Positions 6,910 through 13,562 of a DNA stretch of 16,015 bases are shown piece by piece. Origin of the DNA: CAZVEV01 sp964625865. Its GTDB lineage: Bacteria; Planctomycetota; Phycisphaerae; SM23-33. How positions within the stretch are numbered: position 1 is the first letter of the stretch; every line of letters starts with the position of its first letter. The stretch is taken from assembly GCA_964625865.1 (NCBI GenBank), contig CAZVEV010000121.1:1-16015 (forward strand), written 5' to 3'. Below the pieces are notes generated by a model. It made no database searches and was not told the origin of the DNA. It worked only from the letters and a program-made list of their open reading frames with translations. Made by a program: the position numbers and the translations under genes.

Positions 6910-7797
6910 ATGCAGACCCTCACCGACATCCGACGCCTGCTCGCCGACGCCGCCCTCAGGCCCCAGAAGCAGTTCGGACAGAACTTCCTGATCGACCAGA
7001 ACCTCATGGCCAAGCTCCTCGATATCGCCGACGTCCAGCCGGACCGGACCGTCCTGGAGGTCGGGCCCGGCACGGGGGCGCTGACGGAGGAACTGCTTGA
7101 CCGCGCCAAGACCGTCGTCGCCGTGGAGATAGACCACGGGCTGGCCGCCCTGCTGCGCGACCGCCTGGCCGACAGGTCCGCCCTGACGCTGCTGGAGACC
7201 GACGTGCTGGCCCGCAAGCACGAGATCTCGCCGCACGTCCTCGCCGCCCTGCCCGCACAGGCCGACCTCGTGGCGAACCTGCCCTACAGCATCGCCACCC
7301 CCCTGATCGCCCTGTGCCTCCAGACCGCCCACGCCGCGACAGTCGCCGGCTCGCAGGACCTGACAACGTTCGACCAACTGACCTTTACCGTCCAGCGTGA
7401 AGTGGCCGACCGCCTCGCCGCAACCGCCGGCTCCAAGGCCTACGGGCCGATCAGCACGGTCGTGGCCCTTCTGGGGACAATCGCGCTGGGCCCCGTCGTG
7501 CCCGCCGAGGCGTTCTGGCCCCGCCCCAACGTCGCCAGCCGCATCGTGAGAATCGACTTTGACCCCGCCTCGGCCGCGAAACTGACCGACGCGAAAACCC
7601 TCGAAACACTCCTGACAACCGCCTTTACGCAGCGACGAAAGCAGATCCGCTCGCTCCTGCGCCGCAAGGGTCTGCCCTGGTCCGCCGAGGCGATATCGAC
7701 CGCCCTGGACACCGCTCAGATAGACCTCTCGTCCCGCCCCGATCACATCACCCCCGACCAGTACTGCCAGGCCTCCAACGCCCTGGACGCCCACTGA
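6910..7797 (+). CDS. rsmA: 16S rRNA (adenine1518/1519-N6)-dimethyltransferase RsmA/KsgA
   Basis: A 295-residue SAM-dependent methyltransferase that dimethylates two adjacent adenines in the 3' hairpin of 16S rRNA during small-subunit assembly. The opening RPQKQFGQNFLIDQNL (17-32) is the family signature. SAM-binding motif I is VLEVGPGTGALTEELL (48-63), the acidic ribose-binding residue lies in VAVEID (70-75), and the catalytic motif is NLPYSIATPLI (123-133). The C-terminal helical domain carries the usual QRRKQIRSLLRRKG. The ATG at 6910 is preferred over an upstream TTG because it enters the conserved region at normal spacing; the Shine-Dalgarno is weak (AAGAAG). It is the only complete plus-strand gene here, divergent from the zinc-ribbon/rnhA/dnaG/rpoD block and convergent with the next sulfatase. 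Confidence 0.96.
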   Translation: MQTLTDIRRLLADAALRPQKQFGQNFLIDQNLMAKLLDIADVQPDRTVLEVGPGTGALTEELLDRAKTVVAVEIDHGLAALLRDRLADRSALTLLETDVLARKHEISPHVLAALPAQADLVANLPYSIATPLIALCLQTAHAATVAGSQDLTTFDQLTFTVQREVADRLAATAGSKAYGPISTVVALLGTIALGPVVPAEAFWPRPNVASRIVRIDFDPASAAKLTDAKTLETLLTTAFTQRRKQIRSLLRRKGLPWSAEAISTALDTAQIDLSSRPDHITPDQYCQASNALDAH

Positions 7798-7820
7798 TCC
7801 GGCCCGGGGAGATACTGCCA

Positions 7821-7855
7821 ATCCAGAATCTAAGATCGCAAATCCACAATCGATT
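7821..7855. repeat. Five-unit 7-base periodic ATC repeat
   Basis: ATC occurs at 7821, 7828, 7835, 7842 and 7849, an exact 7-base period. The units are ATCCAGA, ATCTAAG, ATCGCAA, ATCCACA and ATCGATT, so consensus ATCNNNA (four of five end in A or G). The array lies in the 57-base gap between two convergent genes and touches the stop codon of the downstream-facing sulfatase. Confidence 0.6.
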
Positions 7856-9993
7856 CACTTGCCGTACACCGTCACATTCGCCAGGTGCAGCGTGCCTTTG
7901 GCGGGCAGGCCGATCTTGACGTATTGGCACATGCGGTCCGAGCCGAGGTCGGCCTGCCATTTCGCCGCGACCGCCTTCGCTTGCCACACCTGCCTCCACG
8001 CCTTGCCGTCACGCGAGACCCAGATCGTAAGCCCGGCCGCCCGCTCCTGACAGTTCTGCACACGATTGACGATGTCCACGTATCGCACTGACCGGGCCTT
8101 GCTCAGCTTGATGACGATATGCGGCTTGTCGGCGTTCTCGGCTGAGTGGAACGAGTGCTGCTTGACCGGCGGGGCCTGGCCCGACAGGAGATAGGCGTTG
8201 TCCGGATTGAAGCTGGCGTTCCCCGCGTGGCTCATCCGGTAGACCGCGTCGCGGGAGACTTCGGTGTATCCCTTGTGTTGGGTCAGCGGCTTCTTGGACG
8301 GTTCGGCCTTGATCCACGCTCCGGGCCTGGCCGCCCCGGAGCTACTTCCTTTTTTTTTTCGTCCGCCTTTGCGCGGTGGGGACTGGCCCTTCTTGGCGGC
8401 CAGCTCGTTGGAGATCGCAATCGCCTTGGCGCGGGCCGCGTCGTCGTAATCCCAGAACTCGTCGACGATCGCCTTGACCTCGGGGAACTTCTCGTCGGTG
8501 TCGCCGATGTTCTTGCGGAGCCGGCCCAACTGCTTCTTCAGGTCCGCAACGACCTTCGCGTACTCGGGCTTGTCGTAGACGTTGTTGACCTCGGTGGGGT
8601 CTTTGGTCAGGTCGTAGAGTTCCCAGCCCGGCGGCGTCCGCTTGCCCCCGCGGTAGTCGCACCCGTAATAGAAGATCAGCTTGTGCGTCTTGGTCCGGAT
8701 GCCGAAGTGCGCCGGGTTGTTGTGGTGGGCCATGTGCATCCAGTAGCGGTAGTACACCGCCTGCTTCCAGCCGGCCGGTTCCTTGCCGGTCTCCAGGATG
8801 CTCCGGAAGCTCTTGCCCTGCATGTTCGCAGGGGTCTTGACGCCCGCGAAGTCCAGCATGGTCGCGGGGTAGTCCACGTTGTCGATCATCGCGTCGGTCC
8901 GCGTGCCGCCCTTGATCGTCTTGGGATACCGCACGAGGAAGGGCATGCGCTGCGACTCCTCGTACATCCAGCGCTTGTCCATGTAGTCGTGTTCGCCGAG
9001 CATGAAGCCCTGGTCGCCGGTGTAGAAGATCACCGTGTTGTCGTACTCGCCGATGGCCTTGAGGTAGTCGAACAGGCGCTTGAGGTTGTCGTCGACGCCC
9101 TTGACGCAGCGGAGGTACTTCTTGAGATACACCTGGTAGGCCTGCGTCATCGCCTCGTCGTCGGTCTTGGCGTCCTTGGCCCAGGCCTTGGCGTAGTTGC
9201 GCCGCTGGTGGCGCCGCCCGATCGACGTGCCGATGTACCAGAGCAGTTCGTCCTTGTGGCCGCGCGTGGCGATCGAGCCGAAGTTCGGCTGGCTGCGCAT
9301 GTTCGCCGGCTCGGGGATCGTCACGTCGGCCAGGTAGGTCTCGTACCGCTTGGCGTAGTCGAAGAAGTCGTGCGGGGCCTTGTAGTGGTGCATCAGGAAG
9401 AACGGCTTGGTCCTGTCTCGCCCCTTGAGCCACTTCAGCGTGATGTCGGTGATGCGGTCGGAGGAGTGGCCCTCCATCTTGACGACGTTCTTCGGCCAGG
9501 CCTTGTCCTCGGCCTTCTCGCGGAACTCCGGGTTATGGTACTTGCCCTGCCCGGGCAGGACGTTGTAGTAGTCGAAGTTGGGCTCTTCCTTGAGGTGCCA
9601 CTTGCCCACCATCGCCGTCTCGTAGCCGGCCTTGCGCATCTCGATGGCCAGGGTCTGTCGCTCAGGCGGAATCCGCCCGCCGAGGTCCAGCACGCCGTTG
9701 ACGATGCTGTGCTGCCCCGTGATGATGCAGGCGCGGCTTGGCGTGCAGATCGAGTTGGTCACGAAGGCGTTTTGCAGCAGGACGCCTTCCTTGGCCAACG
9801 TGTCGATCACCGGCGTGGGGTTCAGCTTCGCCAGCCGACTGCCGTACGCCCCCACCGCCTGAGACGTGTGATCGTCCGACATGATGAACAGGATGTTGGG
9901 CTTCTTCCTGGCCGCCGCCCACACCGGGGCCGGCATCGCCACCGCCGCCGCACCAATCCCCGCCATCCTCAAGAACCTGCGTCGTGTCTGCAT
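7855..9993 (-). CDS. Tat-exported sulfatase with C-terminal F5/8-type domain
   Basis: A 712-residue secreted sulfatase. A Tat signal occupies residues 1 to about 28 (TRRRFLR, then the hydrophobic stretch MAGIGAAAVAMPAPVWAA). The sulfatase domain (about 31-480) has metal ligands in FIMSDDHTSQ (D40, D41), the canonical formylglycine site CTPSR (83-87), GKWHLK (130-135) and TGDQGFMLGEHDYMDKR (325-341). A charged, low-complexity linker (about 530-557) leads to a discoidin/F5-8-like beta domain (about 558-712; HIVIKL, VDIVNR, GLTIWVSRDGKAW), a fold that often binds carbohydrate. I chose ATG 9993 because GGAG lies nine bases upstream and the Tat motif follows at once; ATG 10008 is an alternative. 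Tat export suits a cytoplasmically formylglycine-modified enzyme. An A10 tract lies in the linker (8350-8359). The sulfated substrate is unknown. Confidence 0.95.
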   Translation of the reverse strand: MQTRRRFLRMAGIGAAAVAMPAPVWAAARKKPNILFIMSDDHTSQAVGAYGSRLAKLNPTPVIDTLAKEGVLLQNAFVTNSICTPSRACIITGQHSIVNGVLDLGGRIPPERQTLAIEMRKAGYETAMVGKWHLKEEPNFDYYNVLPGQGKYHNPEFREKAEDKAWPKNVVKMEGHSSDRITDITLKWLKGRDRTKPFFLMHHYKAPHDFFDYAKRYETYLADVTIPEPANMRSQPNFGSIATRGHKDELLWYIGTSIGRRHQRRNYAKAWAKDAKTDDEAMTQAYQVYLKKYLRCVKGVDDNLKRLFDYLKAIGEYDNTVIFYTGDQGFMLGEHDYMDKRWMYEESQRMPFLVRYPKTIKGGTRTDAMIDNVDYPATMLDFAGVKTPANMQGKSFRSILETGKEPAGWKQAVYYRYWMHMAHHNNPAHFGIRTKTHKLIFYYGCDYRGGKRTPPGWELYDLTKDPTEVNNVYDKPEYAKVVADLKKQLGRLRKNIGDTDEKFPEVKAIVDEFWDYDDAARAKAIAISNELAAKKGQSPPRKGGRKKKGSSSGAARPGAWIKAEPSKKPLTQHKGYTEVSRDAVYRMSHAGNASFNPDNAYLLSGQAPPVKQHSFHSAENADKPHIVIKLSKARSVRYVDIVNRVQNCQERAAGLTIWVSRDGKAWRQVWQAKAVAAKWQADLGSDRMCQYVKIGLPAKGTLHLANVTVYGK
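8350..8359 (-). other. A10 homopolymer in the sulfatase domain linker
   Basis: On the coding strand the sequence is CGA AAA AAA AAA GGA, encoding R545-K-K-K-G. Adding one A gives CGA AAA AAA AAA AGG AAG TAG, a stop two codons past the tract (TAG at 8342-8344). That would end the protein at about residue 550, before the F5/8-type domain. Confidence 0.9.
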
Positions 9994-10066
9994 CGTGCCA
10001 TTCTCCATGTCAGGACGGATCGTCGATATTGTCCCGCCATCGTACAGGACCACACGTTCCCCGACA

Positions 10067-10095
10067 ATAAGAGCTGCCTCCAATATCGCGGACAA
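10067..10095 (-). promoter_or_regulatory. Candidate promoter for the Tat sulfatase
   Basis: On the minus strand TTGTCC (10090-10095) and TCTTAT (10067-10072) are 17 bases apart, each 4 of 6 to the sigma-70 consensus. The leader to ATG 9993 would be about 65 bases. The spacing is right but the hexamers are only moderate. Confidence 0.25.
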
Positions 10096-10222
10096 ACGCC
10101 CGCCCCGTCCCTCCTGCCCCAGAGATCGTAGCGGCGCCCTGTTCCCTACATCCACCTGGCTGCCCCCTTCGTTCTTGCCGTTTTTCGGCTCATCCGGATA
10201 ATGCGTAGGACCATGGACCAGA

Positions 10223-10265
10223 GGCCACCACCGGGCTTGTCCCGGTGGAGCCATGACTCGCCACT
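10223..10265 (+). repeat. REP-like hairpin repeat, copy A
   Basis: The stem CCACCGGG / CCCGGTGG (10228-10235 and 10241-10248, perfect 8 bp) has the loop CTTGT. It is preceded by GGCCA and followed by AGCCATGACTCGCCACT, the flank shared with the other copies. Confidence 0.8.
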
Positions 10266-10288
10266 AACACCACCGCCCAGCAGGAGCA

Positions 10289-10331
10289 GGCCACCACGGG
10301 GCTTGTCCCCGCGGAGCCCTGATTCGTCACT
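10289..10331 (+). repeat. REP-like hairpin repeat, copy B
   Basis: The stem CCACGGGG / CCCCGCGG (10294-10301 and 10307-10314, one A-C mismatch) has the loop CTTGT. The flanks GGCCA and AGCCCTGATTCGTCACT match copy A closely. The stem starts 45 bases after the end of stem A. Confidence 0.8.
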
Positions 10332-10379
10332 CGGAAGGTCGGTAGGGGCTGAGTCTTCGAAAGGGTCTCCCGCAAGCCG

Positions 10380-10422
10380 CGGGCGCAATCATCGCCCCAC
10401 GGGGACAAGCCCCGTGGTGGCG
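10380..10422 (-). repeat. REP-like hairpin repeat, copy C (inverted)
   Basis: On the plus strand the stem is CCACGGGG / CCCCGTGG (10397-10404 and 10410-10417, perfect) with loop ACAAG, the complement of CTTGT. Read on the minus strand its flank GCGATGATTGCG aligns with copies A, B and D but lacks the terminal CACT. Confidence 0.8.
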
Positions 10423-10446
10423 CCGACTCCTGGGAAGCGGCGGGCT

Positions 10447-10489
10447 AGTGACGAATCATCGCTCCGCCGGGACAAGCCCGGCGGTGGCG
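10447..10489 (-). repeat. REP-like hairpin repeat, copy D (inverted)
   Basis: The stem CCGCCGGG / CCCGGCGG (10464-10471 and 10477-10484, perfect) has loop ACAAG. On the minus strand the flank is AGCGATGATTCGTCACT. Stems C and D are 46 bases apart, matching the 45-base A-B spacing. The intervening bases of the two pairs also align in inverted orientation. Confidence 0.8.
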
Positions 10490-10583
10490 TGGCGGGCAGC
10501 CGGTTCGCCCGCTCGCTATCCCGCCGCTTACCCAAGAGGGATGCACTGGCCCGAACTAGCTACGCATTATCCGGACGAGCCGA

Positions 10584-10675
10584 AGAAAAAGGGGTCAGGA
10601 ACCTTTTCTGTCTTTCACACCGCTTTGGGAGAAGAAAGGGGCCAGGAACAGAAAAGGTTCCTGACCCCTTTTTCT
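10584..10675 (-). terminator. Long perfect inverted repeat at the oxidoreductase 3' end
   Basis: Perfect 28-base arms (10584-10611 and 10648-10675; core GGGGTCAGGAACCTTTTC) with a 36-base loop start right at the oxidoreductase TAG (10676-10678). On the minus strand the second arm ends CCCCTTTTTCT, so the RNA would be a very stable stem ending in a U-rich run, consistent with a terminator. The loop holds a third, partial copy (10633-10649, AGAAAGGGGCCAGGAAC), which marks it as a repeat family member and not merely a terminator. Confidence 0.7.
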
Positions 10676-11980
10676 CTAGACGCTCCACGGGCTGCGGTAG
10701 TCGCGGGTCAGCCATTTGGGATTACCCGTGCCGCCGCAGAAGGCGAGCTTGGCCGGGTCCCACTTGATCTTCGCGTGATTGTAGTAGGCCTGGTTCATCA
10801 GGTGGCAGCAGATGGCTGACCGGCCGCCCACCTGCTCGCTGGTGATGGGCTTTTTGCGGGCGTGGACGCAGGCCAGGAAGTCGCCGACGTGGTCGCCGCT
10901 GTTGTACAGCTTGACCTTGGCGTTCTTCAGGTGGTCCCGCTCGACCTCCATCAGCATCCGCGTGCGGCTGGTGCGCTTGTTCTTGCCGGTGTTCGACGCG
11001 ACCACCTTCCCGCCGAGGATGAACTCCAGCCGCCCGCGGTTGACCTTGACCTCGCCCTCGGTGCCGTAGAAGTGCGCGCCGAACCCGTTCTTGTGCTCGA
11101 CGGTCACGCCGTTGGCGTAGATCAGCTTCGCGCCGCGCTTGTCACCCTTCCTGGCCGGGGGGGTCACCGCCACCGGGCCGCTGTCGTCGGCGCCGATGCC
11201 CCACTGGGCGATGTCCAGGTGATGGGCGCCCCAGTCGCAGACCATCCCGCCGCCGTATTCCTTGTAGGTGCGCCAGTGCGGGAAGTGCCTGTGAATCCCG
11301 CGCGGGCTCAGCACGGAGCTGTACGGCCGCATCGGGCCCGGGCCGATCCACATCTCCCAGTCCAGGCCCGGCTCGGCCTTCTCTTCCTTCAGGTCGCAGG
11401 GCCTGCCCGGATCGCCGAAGCTGCACTCGGCGCGGGTCAGCTTGCCGATCGCGCCGTTCCGCACCAGTTCGCACGCGACGCGGAACTCCTTCATCGACCG
11501 CTGCATCGAGCCGGTCTGGAGCACGCGCTTGTTGGCGTCGACGGCCTTCATGACCTCGATCGCCTCGTGAATGTTGTGCGTCAGGGGCTTCTCGCAGTAG
11601 ACGTCCTTGCCCGCCCGCAGGGCCGCCAGCATCGGAATCGCGTGCCAGTGGTCCGGCGTGACGATGCAGACGGCATTGATGTCCTTGCGGGCGATGATCT
11701 CGCGGAAGTCGTTGTAGGCCTTGCAGTCAGGGTTCTTGCCCTTGGCTGCATTCAGGGCGTGGTTGCGGCGGTTGGTGTCCACGTCGCAGACTGCAAGCAC
11801 GCGGGCGCCGCGTCCCATGAAGCCGCGCATCAGCCCGCCGGCCTGCTTGCCCATCCCGATGAAGCCCATCTTGATATCAGCGTTGGCGCCGGCCGCCCAG
11901 GCCTCCGACGACATGACAAACGGCACGGCCGCCGCGGCAACGGCGGTGTTCTTGAGAAACGAACGTCTTGATATCCGCAT
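10676..11980 (-). CDS. Tat-exported Gfo/Idh/MocA family oxidoreductase
   Basis: A 434-residue NAD(P)-dependent oxidoreductase of the glucose-fructose oxidoreductase / inositol dehydrogenase family. A Tat signal (SRRSFLK at 4-10, hydrophobic NTAVAAAAVPFV, AWA near 27-29) implies export with cofactor already bound. The Rossmann domain starts IKMGFIGMGKQAGGLMRGF (36-54) and continues to CIVTPDHWHAIPML. The family hallmark EKP is at 130-132 (YCEKPLTHNIHEA), with K131 the expected catalytic or cofactor-contact Lys. GGGMVCDWGAHHLDIAQWGI (244-263) carries the active-site His/Asp (H254 or H255, D257). The ATG at 11980 has AAAGGA about six bases upstream. Such Tat-exported members are abundant in Planctomycetota; substrates, probably sugars or cyclitols, are mostly unknown. 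The bulk of a large palindromic gap separates it from the sulfatase on the same strand. Confidence 0.95.
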   Translation of the reverse strand: MRISRRSFLKNTAVAAAAVPFVMSSEAWAAGANADIKMGFIGMGKQAGGLMRGFMGRGARVLAVCDVDTNRRNHALNAAKGKNPDCKAYNDFREIIARKDINAVCIVTPDHWHAIPMLAALRAGKDVYCEKPLTHNIHEAIEVMKAVDANKRVLQTGSMQRSMKEFRVACELVRNGAIGKLTRAECSFGDPGRPCDLKEEKAEPGLDWEMWIGPGPMRPYSSVLSPRGIHRHFPHWRTYKEYGGGMVCDWGAHHLDIAQWGIGADDSGPVAVTPPARKGDKRGAKLIYANGVTVEHKNGFGAHFYGTEGEVKVNRGRLEFILGGKVVASNTGKNKRTSRTRMLMEVERDHLKNAKVKLYNSGDHVGDFLACVHARKKPITSEQVGGRSAICCHLMNQAYYNHAKIKWDPAKLAFCGGTGNPKWLTRDYRSPWSV

Positions 11981-12052
11981 AGTGATCCTTTCGATCAGTC
12001 CCGTATTCAGGGGGAGTCCACTCCATCCCGCGACCGTCGCAGGCTTGCGGAG

Positions 12053-12081
12053 AGTCTACCAGATCGTTGAACCCCTCCCAA
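12053..12081 (-). promoter_or_regulatory. Candidate promoter for the oxidoreductase gene
   Basis: On the minus strand TTGGGA (12076-12081) and TAGACT (12053-12058) are 17 bases apart, each 4 of 6 to consensus, giving a leader of about 65 bases to ATG 11980. It lies after the inverted repeat that ends the upstream gene. Confidence 0.25.
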
Positions 12082-12110
12082 GGACGTACGGGCCGCACCG
12101 CGGGCGCAAT

Positions 12111-12204
12111 GTAGACGCGGCATCTTGCCGCGTTGAAACCACCTCGCTACACCCCCGAACCGCAAGACAAGAACGGGGACAACGCGGCAAGATGCCGCGT
12201 CTAC
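12111..12204 (-). terminator. Perfect inverted repeat at the transhydrogenase 3' end
   Basis: The 25-base arms at 12111-12135 and 12180-12204 are exact inverted copies (core GACGCGGCATCTTGCCGCG) with a 44-base loop. Each arm is itself palindromic (CGCGGCA / TGCCGCG, loop TCT), so either two small hairpins or one long one can form. The repeat begins five bases past the TAG at 12210-12212. There is no U-run, so a terminator role is inferred from position and stability only. Confidence 0.6.
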
Positions 12205-12209
12205 GTTGG

Positions 12210-13499
12210 CTACCAGATCGTCATGGACTGTTCGAACAGTTGGGTCAGTTCCTCGGCGCCGACGGGGCGGGGGGAGAGTTTGGTCACGCGGTGCTGCGGC
12301 AGCGTGCCTTCGACCAGCGCGGGGATGTCGTCGGTGGTGTAGCCCGTGGCGGACAGGCCGTTGGGCAGGCCCACCTGACGCATCAGGTCAACCAGCACGT
12401 CGCCGAGGATCTTGCCCGCGTCGGCTTCGCTGGCGCCGGAGATGTCCGCCCCGAGCGCCTCGGCGGCCAGCAAGTGGCGGGCCGGGTCGGCGGCGGCGGT
12501 GAAGTTGAACACCGCCCGGGCGGGCAGGGCCACCGAGATCCCGTGCGGGACGAACGGGTGGTCGTCGGGGTAGTCCGGCGGGAAGTAGTCGCGGGCCATC
12601 GAGCTGACCGGATAGCTCATGCCGTGACACAGGTGCACCCCCGCATTGCCGAACCCCATTCCCGCGAACGAGCTGGCCAGGATCATCTGGCCGCGGGCCT
12701 CGTCGTCGGACGGGTCAGCGTATGCTCGCGGCAGGGCCGACGCCGCCATCCGCACCGCCTGGAGGGCCCAGATGTCGCTGATGGGGTTCGAGCCCTGGTA
12801 GGCGGGACGAAGCAGCGGCGTCGCGGGGAGCGGCCGCTCGTTGAACGGCAAGGCGGTATACGACTCGAGGGCGTGACAGAGCACGTCCAGGCCGCACGAG
12901 GCGACGGGCATGGGAGGCAGGGTGCGGGTGTTATGCGGATCGACCATCCCGAGGGTGGGCTTGAGCCTGCGATGGGCGATGCCGGTCTTGGCCCGCCGCT
13001 CGGTCAGGTCGAAGATGATCACGCCGGTGGTCTCGCTGCCGGTGCCTGCCGTCGTGGGGATCGCGATCAGCGGCTTGAGCGGGCCGGGCACGGGCTTGCC
13101 CCCGCCGATCGGCGCGTTGACGTAGGCCATGAAGTCGTCCGGATGCGTGCTGTACAGGTTGGCCGCCTTGGCCGTGTCCATGCTCGACCCGCCGCCGATG
13201 CCGACAAACGCGTCGTAATCGCCGGCCTGGGCGAACGCGACGGCTTCCTGCAGTGAGGCGTCGCTGGGCTCGACGCGGACCCTGTCGAACACGTCGAACT
13301 CGACACCCTGGGTCTCCAGCGACTCGCAGGCGGTCTGGACGGGGGGCAGCTTCGCCACTCGCGGATCGGTAACCACCAGCGCCCGGCGGACGCCGAGTTC
13401 CTTCAGGTCCATCCCGACCTCCCGCGTCACGCCGGGTCCGTAGCGGAGGTTCGAGGTCGCCATCTCAAAGGCAAAGTCCTTCTCGGTCGTCTCAGTCAT
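12210..13499 (-). CDS. Hydroxyacid-oxoacid transhydrogenase (ADHFE1-like, iron-type ADH family)
   Basis: A 429-residue protein of the iron-containing alcohol dehydrogenase family that most resembles hydroxyacid-oxoacid transhydrogenase. The known reaction is 4-hydroxybutyrate + 2-oxoglutarate to succinate semialdehyde + D-2-hydroxyglutarate. Matches to that subfamily run along the whole length: FEMATSNLRYGPGVTREVGM (11-30), GGGSSMDTAKAANL (102-115), IPTTAGTGSETTGV (147-160), LDVLCHALESYT (204-215), RPAYQGSNPISDIWA (231-245), FGNAGVHLCHGMSYP (283-297) and GTLPQHRVTKLSP (398-410). Metal ligands are probably D205, H209, H292 and a further His such as H319. I chose ATG 13499 (AGGAG nine bases upstream) over an in-frame GTG at 13523. 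There is no signal peptide, so it is cytoplasmic. A general 4-hydroxybutyrate or other iron-type alcohol dehydrogenase is the alternative. Confidence 0.92.
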   Translation of the reverse strand: MTETTEKDFAFEMATSNLRYGPGVTREVGMDLKELGVRRALVVTDPRVAKLPPVQTACESLETQGVEFDVFDRVRVEPSDASLQEAVAFAQAGDYDAFVGIGGGSSMDTAKAANLYSTHPDDFMAYVNAPIGGGKPVPGPLKPLIAIPTTAGTGSETTGVIIFDLTERRAKTGIAHRRLKPTLGMVDPHNTRTLPPMPVASCGLDVLCHALESYTALPFNERPLPATPLLRPAYQGSNPISDIWALQAVRMAASALPRAYADPSDDEARGQMILASSFAGMGFGNAGVHLCHGMSYPVSSMARDYFPPDYPDDHPFVPHGISVALPARAVFNFTAAADPARHLLAAEALGADISGASEADAGKILGDVLVDLMRQVGLPNGLSATGYTTDDIPALVEGTLPQHRVTKLSPRPVGAEELTQLFEQSMTIW

Positions 13500-13562
13500 C
13501 TGAAGAGTCTCCTGCGAGTTCACACGACAGGTCGGTCAACATATCTGTTTCACGCAGACCGT

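Larger units (their letters stand above)
10184..10584. repeat. 401-base nested palindromic element with 25-base terminal inverted repeats
   Basis: The left end 10184-10208 (begins TTCGGCTCATCCGG) and right end 10560-10584 are inverted copies matching at 24 of 25 bases. Between them lie four REP-like hairpins, two forward then two reversed, forming a mirrored arrangement. No supportable gene lies inside. It occupies most of the gap between the Tat sulfatase and the oxidoreductase. The rest of that gap (about 10096-10183, 10315-10379 and 10490-10559) shows nothing I can name. It could be a MITE-like unit, a BIME-like cluster, or a chance nesting of separate repeats. Confidence 0.75.

Noticed and set aside
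8146..10131. A 661-codon open frame on the plus strand over the Tat sulfatase
   Set aside because: It is a shadow of the sulfatase. Its product is Val/Leu/Arg/Asp-rich with no motif, while the opposite strand has Tat, CTPSR and F5/8 features.
10223..10489. Regular repeats resembling a CRISPR array
   Set aside because: Only four units, two in each orientation, each an internal palindrome with changing stems. The between-unit sequence is itself partly conserved, and no cas gene is present.
10184..10584. A degraded insertion sequence with a transposase remnant
   Set aside because: No frame inside the element shows transposase motifs. The frames crossing it simply translate the repeats.
7855..13499. 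A polysaccharide-utilisation or sulfated-glycan locus
   Set aside because: One exported sulfatase and one Gfo/Idh/MocA oxidoreductase are suggestive, but there is no glycoside hydrolase, polysaccharide lyase, transporter or regulator, and long repeat-filled gaps separate the genes.
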